Shown: positions 8,112-15,813, numbered from the stretch's first letter. The stretch is DNA of 47,036 bases from Nitrospirota bacterium (GCA_016208915.1 JACQXE010000021.1:1-47036); one strand, 5' to 3'. Notes: generated by a model from the sequence alone, not told the origin. Numbers and translations are program-made.

Positions 8112-9743
8112 ATGAAACATGTAAAAATCGCCTTTGCACAGATTAATACTACAGTCGGTGATATTGATGGTAATGTATCTAAAATCTGTGATTATATAAA
8201 AAAAGCAAAAGAAAGCAGAGTTAAAATAATACTATTTCCTGAACTCGCAGTAACAGGTTATCCTCCCGAGGATCTTCTTTTAAAGCCCCATTTCATAACA
8301 GACAACATAGATTGCCTAACAAAAATTCAGGCAGAGACAAAGGATATTACAGCAATAGTAGGTTTTGTTGACAGACAAGACAGCAACATCTATAATGCCG
8401 TTGCAATATTCCACAAGGCCCAATTTATAGGTGTATATCACAAGATCTACCTCCCAAATTATGGGGTCTTCGATGAATACAGATATTTCAAGCCTGGCCG
8501 TAAAGCCTCGGTTTACAAAAGTGATGGGCTGAGTTTTGGGGTTAATATATGCGAGGACGTCTGGTATCCTGAAGGCCCTGCAAGATCACAGGCGCTCGAA
8601 GGCGCTGAAATTATCTTCAATATAAATGCCTCGCCATATCACATGGGAAAGGCATATATGAGAGAGGAAATGGTCGCTAAACGCGCATCTGACAATAATG
8701 TGGCAATTGCATATCTGAATGCAGTAGGCGGTCAGGATGAGCTTGTTTTTGACGGAGGGAGCTTTGTTGCAGATAGGACAGGTGAGATTATTGTCAGGGC
8801 AAAGCAATTTAAAGAAGAGATGATTATCTCTGAGATAGTCCTTGACGGCTATAATCTCCCCATTCCCCCTTTAACAAAGGGGGGCGAGGGGGGATTGGAA
8901 GAAGAAGTTTATGAAGCGCTTGTTCTGGGCACGAGAGATTATATAAATAAAAATGGCTTCAAGCAGGTTGTCATTGGTTTGAGCGGAGGAGTTGATTCCT
9001 CCCTTGTGGCTACAATTGCAGTAGATGCCATAGGAAGGGAAAATGTTAAAGGTGTTTTTATGCCATCTCCTTATACATCCCGAGAGAGCAAAGAAGACGC
9101 CAATGAGCTTGCAGAAAACCTAAGTATTAAAATAATCGAAGTCCCTATTAATAGAATATTTGATGCATATATTGATACTTTGAAGAAAGAATTTAAAGGG
9201 CTTCAGGAAGATATAACAGAAGAGAATCTGCAGGCACGAATCCGGGGTAATATCCTTATGGCTTTTTCTAATAAATTCGGATGGCTGGTCCTGACAACAG
9301 GCAATAAATCAGAGATGAGCGTTGGATATGCTACGCTCTACGGAGATATGGCTGGCGGCTTTGCTGTAATAAAGGATGTGCCGAAAACCCTTGTATACGA
9401 ACTATGTAAATGGAAAAATTCTAAAGAGGGAAGGGCGCTGATACCTCAAAGGGTTTTATGGAAAGATCCTTCTGCAGAACTAAGGCCTGATCAGAAAGAC
9501 ACTGACGCGCTCCCTCCGTATCCCTTGCTTGACCCCATACTTAAGGCATACATAGAGGAAAATAAGAGTTTTGAGGAGATATTGTCTTTAGGTTGTGACA
9601 GAGCATGCGCTGAGGGAGTTATTAGAATGATTGATAACAGCGAATACAAAAGGCGGCAGTCTCCTCCCGGCATTAAGATAACGCCGCGGGCCTTTGGCAA
9701 GGACAGGAGGTTCCCAATAACGAACAGATACAGGAGCTATTAG
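8112..9743 (+). CDS. nadE: Glutamine-dependent NAD+ synthetase
   Basis: Makes NAD+ from deamido-NAD+, ATP and glutamine. The N-terminal nitrilase-like glutaminase domain shows the catalytic triad Glu44 (LFPELAVTGYPPEDLL), Lys111 (YHKIYLPNYGVFDE) and Cys147 (NICEDVWYP). The C-terminal synthetase has the PP-loop SGGVDSS (residues 291-297), TTGNKSEMSVGY and the KDTDALPPY region. At 543 aa the length is normal. The linker between domains (residues about 248-263) is a translated dispersed repeat giving PIPPLTKGGEGG. No strong ribosome site is visible before the ATG. Confidence 0.97.
   Translation: MKHVKIAFAQINTTVGDIDGNVSKICDYIKKAKESRVKIILFPELAVTGYPPEDLLLKPHFITDNIDCLTKIQAETKDITAIVGFVDRQDSNIYNAVAIFHKAQFIGVYHKIYLPNYGVFDEYRYFKPGRKASVYKSDGLSFGVNICEDVWYPEGPARSQALEGAEIIFNINASPYHMGKAYMREEMVAKRASDNNVAIAYLNAVGGQDELVFDGGSFVADRTGEIIVRAKQFKEEMIISEIVLDGYNLPIPPLTKGGEGGLEEEVYEALVLGTRDYINKNGFKQVVIGLSGGVDSSLVATIAVDAIGRENVKGVFMPSPYTSRESKEDANELAENLSIKIIEVPINRIFDAYIDTLKKEFKGLQEDITEENLQARIRGNILMAFSNKFGWLVLTTGNKSEMSVGYATLYGDMAGGFAVIKDVPKTLVYELCKWKNSKEGRALIPQRVLWKDPSAELRPDQKDTDALPPYPLLDPILKAYIEENKSFEEILSLGCDRACAEGVIRMIDNSEYKRRQSPPGIKITPRAFGKDRRFPITNRYRSY
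8857..8897 (+). repeat. C-rich/G-rich inverted repeat in frame within nadE
   Basis: CCCC-ATT-CCCCCTTTAACAAAGGGGG-CGAGGGGGGATT forms a long hairpin. In many bacterial genomes such CCCCCTTT/AAAGGGGG elements are dispersed between genes; here it is translated into the variable linker between the glutaminase and synthetase domains without breaking the frame. Confidence 0.75.
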
Positions 9744-9771
9744 GCTTTACAATGAGATAAAAGGGGGGAAA

Positions 9772-10887
9772 ATGGCTAAGGTCTTTTTTTCATCAGCACG
9801 GATTAAGAAATGGAAATACACAGACAGTATGCCCGGCAAACTTGAGCTACTACTCAAACAAATAAATCTGAATAATTATTTTGAAAAAGACGAATGGGTC
9901 GCTGTAAAAACACATTTAGGTTCAGAAGGCGCTCACAGAATTATACGGCCTATTTTTTTAAGAAAAGTTGTTAATGTATTAAAAGAGGTCGGTGCAAAAC
10001 CATTCATTACAGATACTGTTCGTATAAAGGGGCTTGACTACCTTGAAGTTGCTAATAACAATGGCATAAACCACCTTTCTGCAGGAGTGCCTGTTGTGCT
10101 TGCTGACGGACTCTATGGAAATGACAATATAATGGTGCCGTCAGGAGAGATATTGGGTGAGATAGCAGTTGCGAGCGTTATATATGATGTTCCGGCAATG
10201 GTAGTTTGTTCACACATAAAAGGTCATATACAGGCAGGTTATGGCGGTGCTATAAAGAATGTTGCAATGGGCGGCATTAGTTCCAGCCACAGGCACTGCG
10301 GATGGAAATGCGGCAGAGGCGCCATGCATACTATAGGTGAAGGCACGTTAATCTGGGATGGCGAAAAATGCGAACTCTGTCTTCAATGCCAGGAAATATG
10401 CCCACTCGAGACGATTAAGTTCGAGAACGAGCTTTTTTCTTATAATAGTGATGACTGCTGGAGATGCGGCAGGTGCACGAGGGTATGCCCTTCAGGCGCT
10501 CTTACAATACCAGGAGACGATGAGAGATTTGTTCGATCACTTGCCGAGGCTGCAAAGGCTGTTCTAAGCACATTTAAGCCTAATAAGGTTCTATACATAA
10601 ATTTTCTGACAGAGATACAGCCTGAATGCGACTGTATGCCATGCGCAGACGTGCCTGTTATTCAGGATCAGGGTATTCTTATTTCTGATGATATAGTAGC
10701 TATTGAGCAGGCAACAGTAGATATGCTGCTCAAAACTCGGCCATTACCTCAGTCAGCAGCAGAAGAATTGCAACTCGAAGCATATGACATCCTTTTCAGC
10801 CTGACAAAAAAGCCATATAAACTTCAGATAGAAGAAGCGGAAAGGCTTGGACTCGGAAGCAGACAATATGAATTGATAGAAATTTAA
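9772..10887 (+). CDS. DUF362 protein with two 4Fe-4S ferredoxin motifs
   Basis: A 371-aa protein with an N-terminal DUF362 domain (VAVKTHLGSEGAHRIIRP, ADGLYGND, CSHIKGHIQAGYGGAIKNVAMG) and a ferredoxin insertion around residues 200-245 with two Cys clusters, CELCLQCQEICP and CWRCGRCTRVCP. Further cysteines occur in CGWKCG and CDCMPCADVP. DUF362 proteins are of unknown biochemical function and are common in anaerobes; electron transfer is inferred from the clusters. The ribosome site AAGGGGGG precedes the ATG, and the gene follows nadE by 28 bases. Confidence 0.92.
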   Translation: MAKVFFSSARIKKWKYTDSMPGKLELLLKQINLNNYFEKDEWVAVKTHLGSEGAHRIIRPIFLRKVVNVLKEVGAKPFITDTVRIKGLDYLEVANNNGINHLSAGVPVVLADGLYGNDNIMVPSGEILGEIAVASVIYDVPAMVVCSHIKGHIQAGYGGAIKNVAMGGISSSHRHCGWKCGRGAMHTIGEGTLIWDGEKCELCLQCQEICPLETIKFENELFSYNSDDCWRCGRCTRVCPSGALTIPGDDERFVRSLAEAAKAVLSTFKPNKVLYINFLTEIQPECDCMPCADVPVIQDQGILISDDIVAIEQATVDMLLKTRPLPQSAAEELQLEAYDILFSLTKKPYKLQIEEAERLGLGSRQYELIEI

Positions 10888-10960
10888 AAAAAAAGCGTTG
10901 CTACCCGTGGGATGTGGGCAGCAACGCAGGGGAGGTAATGAGTCGCTTTACTAATTTCTG
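10886..10960 (-). ncRNA. Candidate small RNA with anti-Shine-Dalgarno seed and intrinsic terminator
   Basis: On the minus strand a consensus promoter (10966-10994) would start a roughly 75-nt transcript. It ends in a hairpin of 8 bp plus 3 bp (arms 10895-10902 and 10920-10927) followed by nine T residues, a textbook intrinsic terminator. The 5' single-stranded part contains CTCATTACCTCCCC, complementary to a ribosome site plus AUG (GGGGAGGTAATGAG); the hairpin loop is also C-rich (CCCACATCCCAC). No coding frame is present. It lies convergent to the DUF362 gene, its T-run overlapping that gene's stop region. I do not recognise an Rfam family. Confidence 0.6.
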
Positions 10961-10965
10961 CTTAT

Positions 10966-10994
10966 AATATAAATAGACCCTTCAAACTTGTCAA
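10966..10994 (-). promoter_or_regulatory. Sigma-70 type promoter of the candidate small RNA
   Basis: On the minus strand TTGACA (10989-10994) is separated by exactly 17 bases from TATATT (10966-10971). The predicted start is near 10959. This is one of the two best -35/-10 matches seen in the window. Confidence 0.65.
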
Positions 10995-11398
10995 GCAAAA
11001 AATTAGATGATATATAAATTATAATTTTATAGTTTGCGCTTGCTTCTTTTCATGATGTCTTTGTCTTGGGGGGATTTCTAGAAATTTTTGTAGACTTAAA
11101 AAGGCTTTTAATTCAAAGAGTTAGAATTTTTTCACATATGCTTGCAAGCGAAACACTCAATCTAAGAGGGTAGGTGGTCTATAGTGCAATGGGGGATACA
11201 TATAAGGACGAAACGTATGAGATTGTCTACACAAAAGAGACGAATCTTGCTAAAAAGGCTTCTGGGCTGAATGCTTTCTGTTGCAAATTTGCTACAATTA
11301 CCAAATGAAAAGATTAAGTTATGATCGTAATCTGATAATCGTATTTTGTTTTTCCTGATACTGTGTTTTGATTTTATTTTTCCTTATATCGATCAGGA
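10995..11398. other. Gene-poor spacer with one doubtful 39-codon ORF
   Basis: AT-rich spacer between the small RNA promoter and the methyltransferase promoter. The only open frame worth noting is at 11189-11308 (plus): 39 codons beginning MGDTYKDETYEIVYTKE and ending in ATITK, with a loose purine-rich stretch 12 bases upstream. It matches nothing I recognise and may be a remnant. I see no other gene, hairpin or repeat here. Confidence 0.3.
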
Positions 11399-11427
11399 TT
11401 GACTAATATTGTCCAGTGTTGTATAGT
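11399..11427 (+). promoter_or_regulatory. Promoter of the methyltransferase gene
   Basis: TTGACT (11399-11404), 17-base spacer, TATAGT (11422-11427). The expected start point near 11434 lies downstream of the GTG at 11416, so that codon cannot be the translation start. It also leaves only a 5-6 base leader for the ATG at 11440, favouring the ATG at 11464. Confidence 0.6.
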
Positions 11428-11463
11428 TTAATTACACAGATGGTTAAGAAAGAAAAGATAGGC

Positions 11464-13050
11464 ATGATTAATACTAAACAGGCAGCGATGCTTTTAGGCG
11501 TTAGTCCTAAAACTATTTATCGTATGGAACAAAAGGGATTTGTCCGTTCAATCAGGACACCGGGTGGACAACGTAGGTTCAATAAAGAAGATATAGAAAA
11601 CTATCTAGATGCAAGTAAATCATTTATTGCACCCCAAAATCCCAGTAGATACAAAAAAAATATTACAGCGACTCCTTCTTTTATAAGCGAACAGATTGCA
11701 GAATATTCTTTATTCTCGCCTCCTGAAATTGAACCAATTACAAACATATCAAAGTTGCAGCAGCAAATATCAATTAGGAATATAAGGAGTCATAAACAGC
11801 ACTATGATTCAGATATTGACATGTTTAGATGGATAGATGAATGGGATTTTAAGTACTATCAAACTAAAACATATACCCACGGGTTTCATACATATCCGGC
11901 AATGTTTATCCCACAGATCGCTCGAAAATTAATACAGGTTTTTTCGTCTGGGGGTGATACTGTATGTGATATCTTTTGTGGATCAGGTACTACTCTTGTT
12001 GAAAGTAGTCTTTTGAATAGAAATTCCATTGGTATTGAACTCAATCCTCTATCCGTCTTAATAGCAAAGGTTAAGACAACACCTATAGATCCCAAAACCC
12101 TCACTAATAATCTAAAATTGCTTTTGGAAGATTACAAACACATGAGAAATATTCCACCGCCGAAATTCGCTAATATTAATTTCTGGTTTTCAGAAACAGT
12201 CACCAGAGATCTAACAAGACTTAGACAGGCTATATGGAATATTTCAGAAGAAAATATCAGGAATTTCTTTTCGGTGTGTTTCAGTGAAGTTGTACGCATT
12301 GTTTCATATACACGGCATAAAGAGTTTAAATTGTTCAGAGATAAAAGCAAATTAGAAAAAACTTTTCATCCTGATGTGATAGGTGAATTTGTAAAAATGT
12401 GCGAAAATAATATACTCGGCATGAAGGAATATGTCTTTGATGTTGTTCCTAATGTTAATGTGAAAATCATATTAGGGGATTCAACTAAGGATAATGGGAT
12501 ACAAGAAAGTTCTGTAGATTTTATTATAACTTCGCCACCTTATGGCGATAGTAGGACTACTGTTGCATATGGGCAATTTTCAAGGTTGCCTGCACAATGG
12601 TTAGATTTACTACCATCTCATATAAAAGACATTGATAAGGAACTGCTTGGCGGCAAAAATAACATAAATTTAAACGATCCAATTCTTGACTTATCTGAAA
12701 CCTTGGAACTGAGTATCAAAGTGATTTCAGGGAAAGATAAAGAGAGAGCTAAAGACGTGTTGAGTTTTTATATCGATTTATACAAAACCCTTCTACAGGC
12801 ACATAAGATTTTACGTTCACAGAAATATTTCTGTCTTATTATTGGGAATAGAACCGTAAAAGAATTAGTTTTAAAAACCGATGCGATAATCTGTGAGTTT
12901 GCTGAAAAGATCGGCTTTATCTCTCAAGGAATACTCTATAGAAATATTCCAAATAAAAGAATGCCTCTAAAGAATAGCCCAACAAATGAACCCGGTAAAA
13001 CTGGTTTTACAATGCAGAAAGAGAGTATAGTTTTACTTAAAAAAATATAA
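11464..13050 (+). CDS. DNA methyltransferase with N-terminal MerR/excisionase-type HTH (type II R-M)
   Basis: The N-terminus carries a DNA-binding helix-turn-helix of the MerR/excisionase type (TKQAAMLLGVSPKTIYRMEQ, then RTPGGQRRF). The catalytic part shows the AdoMet motif DIFCGSGTTLVES (about 11967-12006) with IGIELNPLS, and the catalytic TSPPYGDS (about 12528-12551), as in N4-cytosine or N6-adenine methylases. It converges with the endonuclease gene, 3 bases apart. The ATG at 11464 is chosen because it starts right before the HTH and leaves a 30-base leader after the promoter; ATG 11440 is the alternative. The fused HTH suggests the methylase represses its own or partner promoters. Confidence 0.88.
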   Translation: MINTKQAAMLLGVSPKTIYRMEQKGFVRSIRTPGGQRRFNKEDIENYLDASKSFIAPQNPSRYKKNITATPSFISEQIAEYSLFSPPEIEPITNISKLQQQISIRNIRSHKQHYDSDIDMFRWIDEWDFKYYQTKTYTHGFHTYPAMFIPQIARKLIQVFSSGGDTVCDIFCGSGTTLVESSLLNRNSIGIELNPLSVLIAKVKTTPIDPKTLTNNLKLLLEDYKHMRNIPPPKFANINFWFSETVTRDLTRLRQAIWNISEENIRNFFSVCFSEVVRIVSYTRHKEFKLFRDKSKLEKTFHPDVIGEFVKMCENNILGMKEYVFDVVPNVNVKIILGDSTKDNGIQESSVDFIITSPPYGDSRTTVAYGQFSRLPAQWLDLLPSHIKDIDKELLGGKNNINLNDPILDLSETLELSIKVISGKDKERAKDVLSFYIDLYKTLLQAHKILRSQKYFCLIIGNRTVKELVLKTDAIICEFAEKIGFISQGILYRNIPNKRMPLKNSPTNEPGKTGFTMQKESIVLLKKI

Positions 13051-13053
13051 CAA

Positions 13054-13764
13054 TTATATCAACTGCTCGTAATTGTTATATAGAGTAAGGAAGTCCTTCT
13101 TGTTCATTCGGAAACCAGTCCCATGGTCGTGATACTTACCTTTATTCTTACCGCTTCGATACACTCCGATACGAATATCCACTTTAAGGTAATCTTCGGC
13201 TATTGCAGCATGAAACTTATCAGCATTTAAGTTGTGTAATAAGTATGCCTCTATATAATGAAATTGTTCATTAGGACTTCTTTTTTCTCCTTGTGTTTTT
13301 GCAAGAGCGAAAAAGATAGTATTTGACTTTGAAACTAATACGTCTTTGAATATATTTTCATCCCAATATGCCATTATATTATGTGGTGTATTTTCTAAGA
13401 ATAACTTGCCTTTCCTGAATGTCATTTTAAATCCTTGGGGATTAAATCTTGAACCATAAACAGTTGAGTGCACGTTATAATAGCCGTCACTGTCTCTGTA
13501 CTTATAGTGCTCAAAAATAATTCGATTTGCTCCACGCGGTTGAGGAGCCTTAGTTGCTATAGTGAGCATGCTACTTGAATCGAGTCGATGTGCTTTTACT
13601 TCAACTTCGCCCACGTCGGGAATTCGGAAATTGTTTTCTTTTAACCCTAATAAATCTTCTAATGTTCTGCCTACTCCAGGATCATGCGGTAAGTGTGTTT
13701 TGATGAATCCTAAAGATTTGATTTCTTGCAGTTGTTTTTTAAGATATTGTACCGTCAATAGCAT
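13054..13764 (-). CDS. MvaI/BcnI-like type II restriction endonuclease
   Basis: A 236-aa protein with the family signature GRTLEDLLGLKENN followed by PDVGEVEVKAHR, the PD-(D/E)xK-type metal site in which the Asp, Glu and Lys are seen. MvaI and BcnI are monomeric enzymes cutting CCWGG and CCSGG; the target of this one cannot be told from sequence. The ATG overlaps the stop of the upstream controller gene (TAATG), implying translational coupling. The C-terminal part is rich in basic and aromatic residues (YRSGKNKGKYHDHGTGFRM), plausible for DNA contact. Confidence 0.85.
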   Translation of the reverse strand: MLLTVQYLKKQLQEIKSLGFIKTHLPHDPGVGRTLEDLLGLKENNFRIPDVGEVEVKAHRLDSSSMLTIATKAPQPRGANRIIFEHYKYRDSDGYYNVHSTVYGSRFNPQGFKMTFRKGKLFLENTPHNIMAYWDENIFKDVLVSKSNTIFFALAKTQGEKRSPNEQFHYIEAYLLHNLNADKFHAAIAEDYLKVDIRIGVYRSGKNKGKYHDHGTGFRMNKKDFLTLYNNYEQLI

Positions 13765-13988
13765 TATTCGTTCACAAAAAAAGAAAGAGGTTTTTTATAA
13801 AGTTTTGCAAGTTGAATTAATTCGATAACATCCAACCTTCTTTCGCTAGATTCACATTTTGAGATATAGGACTGGGGTTTCCCAATTCTTTTGGCAACCT
13901 CCGCTTGAGTCATACCTGCTTCAATACGAGCACGTTTAAGTTGACGCAAAACAAAATCATATTCTGTTGAATATATGCTTTTACCCAC
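13764..13988 (-). CDS. XRE-family controller (C-protein-like) of the R-M system
   Basis: 74 aa, nearly all a Cro/C1-type HTH: RQLKRARIEAGMTQAEVAKR, then KPQSYISKCESSERRLDVIEL. Size and position directly upstream of the endonuclease fit C proteins that delay endonuclease expression when an R-M system enters a new host. The GTG start at 13988 has no clear ribosome site, and a palindromic operator lies 13-44 bases upstream, so the mRNA may be leaderless or nearly so, as for several C genes. Confidence 0.85.
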   Translation of the reverse strand: MGKSIYSTEYDFVLRQLKRARIEAGMTQAEVAKRIGKPQSYISKCESSERRLDVIELIQLAKLYKKPLSFFVNE

Positions 13989-14000
13989 GGCTTAATAATA

Positions 14001-14032
14001 TATCCTAAATCGGAATATCCCAAATTAGGATA
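14001..14032. promoter_or_regulatory. Palindromic operator upstream of the controller gene
   Basis: TATCCTAA (14001-14008) and TTAGGATA (14025-14032) form a perfect 8-bp inverted repeat with an inner TCGGAATATCCC segment. It lies just upstream of the XRE gene's start, where a C-box is expected. AT-rich TATATT follows on the minus strand as a possible -10. Binding by the XRE protein is inferred. Confidence 0.6.
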
Positions 14033-14145
14033 CCGTGAAGCAAAAGAACTAAAGCATAGTTTCCGCTAAAACAAGCCCTGTAAATGTCGTAACTGTTAAA
14101 TTCCTTGTTTTCCATAACATCTCTCTTTGTGCTATATTGTTTCAA

Positions 14146-14189
14146 ATTGCCGGAAAAATGGAACTTTCGTATATTATATGTTCGGCAAT
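14146..14189. repeat. Small inverted repeat before the first cassette gene
   Basis: ATTGCCGGAA (14146-14155) and TTCGGCAAT (14181-14189) pair with one bulged base across an AT-rich 25-base centre. It could be an operator or hairpin leader for the 14218 gene. It does not have the internal structure of an attC site. Confidence 0.35.
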
Positions 14190-14217
14190 CGTTTACTCAC
14201 GTGTGGAGGAATAGCTC

Positions 14218-14529
14218 ATGGCATACTTCATAATGTTCTGGATTCTCTGTGCTATCGCAGGCGGGGCGATGCTGAGCCGGTACAACAAGGCGGGCAGTGG
14301 TTTTCTTCTAGGTGGGCTGTTGGGTCCGATCGGCCTCATCATCGCTTGGACAATGAGGGACAACGCGAAGATTGATGAGGTCGCCACCACCAGTCAGCAG
14401 CGCTTATCCCCTGAAGCCAGAGATGAGCGCGAATGCCCGTACTGCGCGGAGCGGATATTGCGAAAGGCCCGTGTTTGCAAACACTGCAACCGTGAGGTTC
14501 AACCGATAGTGTGGGTTCAAAGGAAATAA
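14218..14529 (+). CDS. Small membrane protein with C-terminal zinc ribbon (integron cassette gene)
   Basis: 103 aa with start ATG after GTGGAGGAA. Residues 1-45 hold two hydrophobic segments (FIMFWILCAIAGGAML; GFLLGGLLGPIGLIIAWTM). Residues 73-92 form a zinc ribbon CPYCAERILRKARVCKHC. Proteins of this layout (superinfection-immunity-like or generic TM plus zinc-ribbon) are common but uncharacterised. The GC content is clearly higher than in flanking genes. It is followed 3 bases after the stop by an attC site in the correct orientation, so it is best read as a captured gene cassette. Confidence 0.85.
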   Translation: MAYFIMFWILCAIAGGAMLSRYNKAGSGFLLGGLLGPIGLIIAWTMRDNAKIDEVATTSQQRLSPEARDERECPYCAERILRKARVCKHCNREVQPIVWVQRK

Positions 14530-14532
14530 GGA

Positions 14533-14635
14533 GCCGAACAATTCGCTGTAGCTAACCACGAGCAGCGGGAAGTGTCAGGGGTGAAGGCGAAGCCCAGTGG
14601 CCGCTGCTCGTGGTAGCTCAGCTCCGGCGTTAAGC
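14533..14635 (+). mobile_element. Integron attC recombination site
   Basis: R'' box GCCGAAC (14533-14539), spacer AATTC, then GCTG-t-AGCT-a-ACC that pairs with GGTAGCTCAGC on the other side. The stem continues through CACGAGCAGCGG and CCGCTGCTCGTG, giving about 22 bp in all with two extrahelical bases on one strand. Spacer TCCGGC precedes the R' box GTTAAGC (14629-14635), which fits GTTRRRY. Extrahelical bases and unpaired spacers are the hallmarks that integron integrase recognises in folded attC. The 103-base length is in the usual range. No integrase gene is in the window. Confidence 0.85.
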
Positions 14636-14650
14636 AAATAATAGAAAGCG

Positions 14651-14968
14651 ATGAATCATCAAATAGAAAATCAACTTAGACTAGAGTTTCTGGGTGCTGT
14701 TGGCGTTTGTATAAATCAATATGGATATCGTCCTACACGATTTTTGCAAATGTTAGAAAATCAAGGCCCTGTAAATACAGCAATCCAATTGGTCATGGAA
14801 CCAACCCATCACGAAGGATTCACGAAATTATGGGAGTTGAATAGGCTCGATCTAACCGTTGAAGCCATAATACGGCATCATCCATATAATCAATTGTTTC
14901 CTCAAGAAGTGATAGACAAAGCACGACAAAAATTAGAAGAACTTGGATATAATGACAATATAGATTAA
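14651..14968 (+). CDS. Hypothetical protein, second cassette gene
   Basis: 105 aa, soluble and helical, no cysteine cluster beyond one Cys and no signal peptide. Notable stretch YRPTRFLQMLENQGPVNTA and a C-terminal helix KARQKLEELGY. I do not know its function. Its ATG lies 15 bases after the attC R' box, the compact spacing typical of cassette genes, and its stop codon falls inside a possible degenerate second attC. Confidence 0.8.
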   Translation: MNHQIENQLRLEFLGAVGVCINQYGYRPTRFLQMLENQGPVNTAIQLVMEPTHHEGFTKLWELNRLDLTVEAIIRHHPYNQLFPQEVIDKARQKLEELGYNDNID

Positions 14969-15022
14969 CGAAGCACTTCAGCGAATGGCGTGAAACATCG
15001 CCGTTGATTTAGGTCGTTACAC
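14963..15022 (+). mobile_element. Possible degenerate second attC
   Basis: GATTAAC (14963-14969) and GTTACAC (15016-15022) occupy the places of R'' and R', 60 bases end to end, close to the smallest known attC length, with a central GGCG/CGCC hairpin. Each box deviates from consensus by one or more bases and the stem is interrupted, so this is tentative. Position directly over the stop codon of the second cassette gene is what a cassette end would show. Confidence 0.35.
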
Positions 15023-15187
15023 ACCTACAAAAACAAACTTCAAGTCATAAAGGTATCAGTCAAGCAGTAAACCAAGGATTAATCGCTACATTTTTTCATG
15101 CCTTTACGTGCTATCATCTCCGTTTTAGATCTCCTGTTTATTAAGTGTTTCATTTGCACACTATATACATTAAAACCCCAGGGTAGG

Positions 15188-15235
15188 GGGCAACTTGTGA
15201 GCTTCCCTGAGCGAGCGGTCAGCTCACCGTTGCCC
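15188..15235 (-). terminator. Strong hairpin at the 3' end of the 15219-15644 gene
   Basis: GGGCAAC-TTGTGAGC pairs with GCTCAC-CGTTGCCC through about 14 bp. Read on the minus strand it overlaps the stop codon of the 15219-15644 gene and is followed by CCTACCCTGGGGTTTTAATG. That is compatible with a terminator with a delayed, short T stretch, or with a repeat element. Confidence 0.45.
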
Positions 15236-15644
15236 TTGTACTAACAGAGAGGGGAAGAGAAGGATTTTGTTCTTGTTCTATCTCAGAGCTCAGAGGAGGA
15301 GAAACAAGGTAACCCCGCGAGTTAAGGTATTCGATTATGTCAGAGTCAGAAAGAGGTAATGGTAAAAAGACCTTGAAGCCTCTGTCTTTCAGGTAGTCAA
15401 TTAAGGTTGCAAGGTGATAATCGGAAGGATGAGGGAGAGAAAGAGATTTCTCATATGAGCAAGGAAAGCGCTTGTGAAGAAGTCTAAGGATAGAGCCGCA
15501 GAGGTTAGAGGAGAAGCCGGCATCGAGGAGAACAGGGCGGAGGGTTTTATAGGTAAATTCAAAACAGTGGCCTTCTGGACACATTAAACCATATGTTGCT
15601 ATGCGGTTATCTAAATCCGTCAGTTTTAGAAGCTGATACAGCAT
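15219..15644 (-). CDS. Hypothetical protein with a duplicated C-terminal motif
   Basis: 141 aa, no recognised domain. Residues about 1-60 include a CPEGHCFEF element with two cysteines. Residues 80-119 contain two similar units, LIDYLKDRGFKVFLPLP and IIEYLNSRGYLVSPPL, 22 residues apart, each reading as a helix-turn-strand that could bind nucleic acid or another protein. No clear ribosome site. The last residues run into the inverted repeat at 15188-15235. Coding status is moderately likely from the internal protein repeat. Confidence 0.55.
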   Translation of the reverse strand: MLYQLLKLTDLDNRIATYGLMCPEGHCFEFTYKTLRPVLLDAGFSSNLCGSILRLLHKRFPCSYEKSLSLPHPSDYHLATLIDYLKDRGFKVFLPLPLSDSDIIEYLNSRGYLVSPPLSSEIEQEQNPSLPLSVSTRATVS

Positions 15645-15813
15645 ACAGAATATAATAATTTAACATAATATATATTATCAGACATAAGATACAAATACAA
15701 ATTGTTAAGAACCTGTTATTATTTGTCCTGAAATTGTAGCTTGAGGCATATCTGTACTGTATTCTTACAGTTCTGAACACGTTTTAGGCAGGCTAAAAAA
15801 TCTTTAAAATCAA

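Noticed and set aside
10924-10962. Nine-codon plus-strand ORF (MSRFTNFCL) after GGGGAGG
   Set aside because: The ribosome-site-like stretch is the complement of the minus-strand small RNA seed; the minus-strand promoter and T-run explain the region better, and the spacing of two bases to the ATG is too short.
11416-11463. Upstream GTG start for the methyltransferase
   Set aside because: It lies inside the -35/-10 spacer of the best promoter, upstream of the predicted transcript start.
14127-14375. 82-codon ORF in another frame over the first cassette gene
   Set aside because: The zinc-ribbon membrane protein in the frame starting at 14218 has a good ribosome site and recognisable domains; this one is its shadow.
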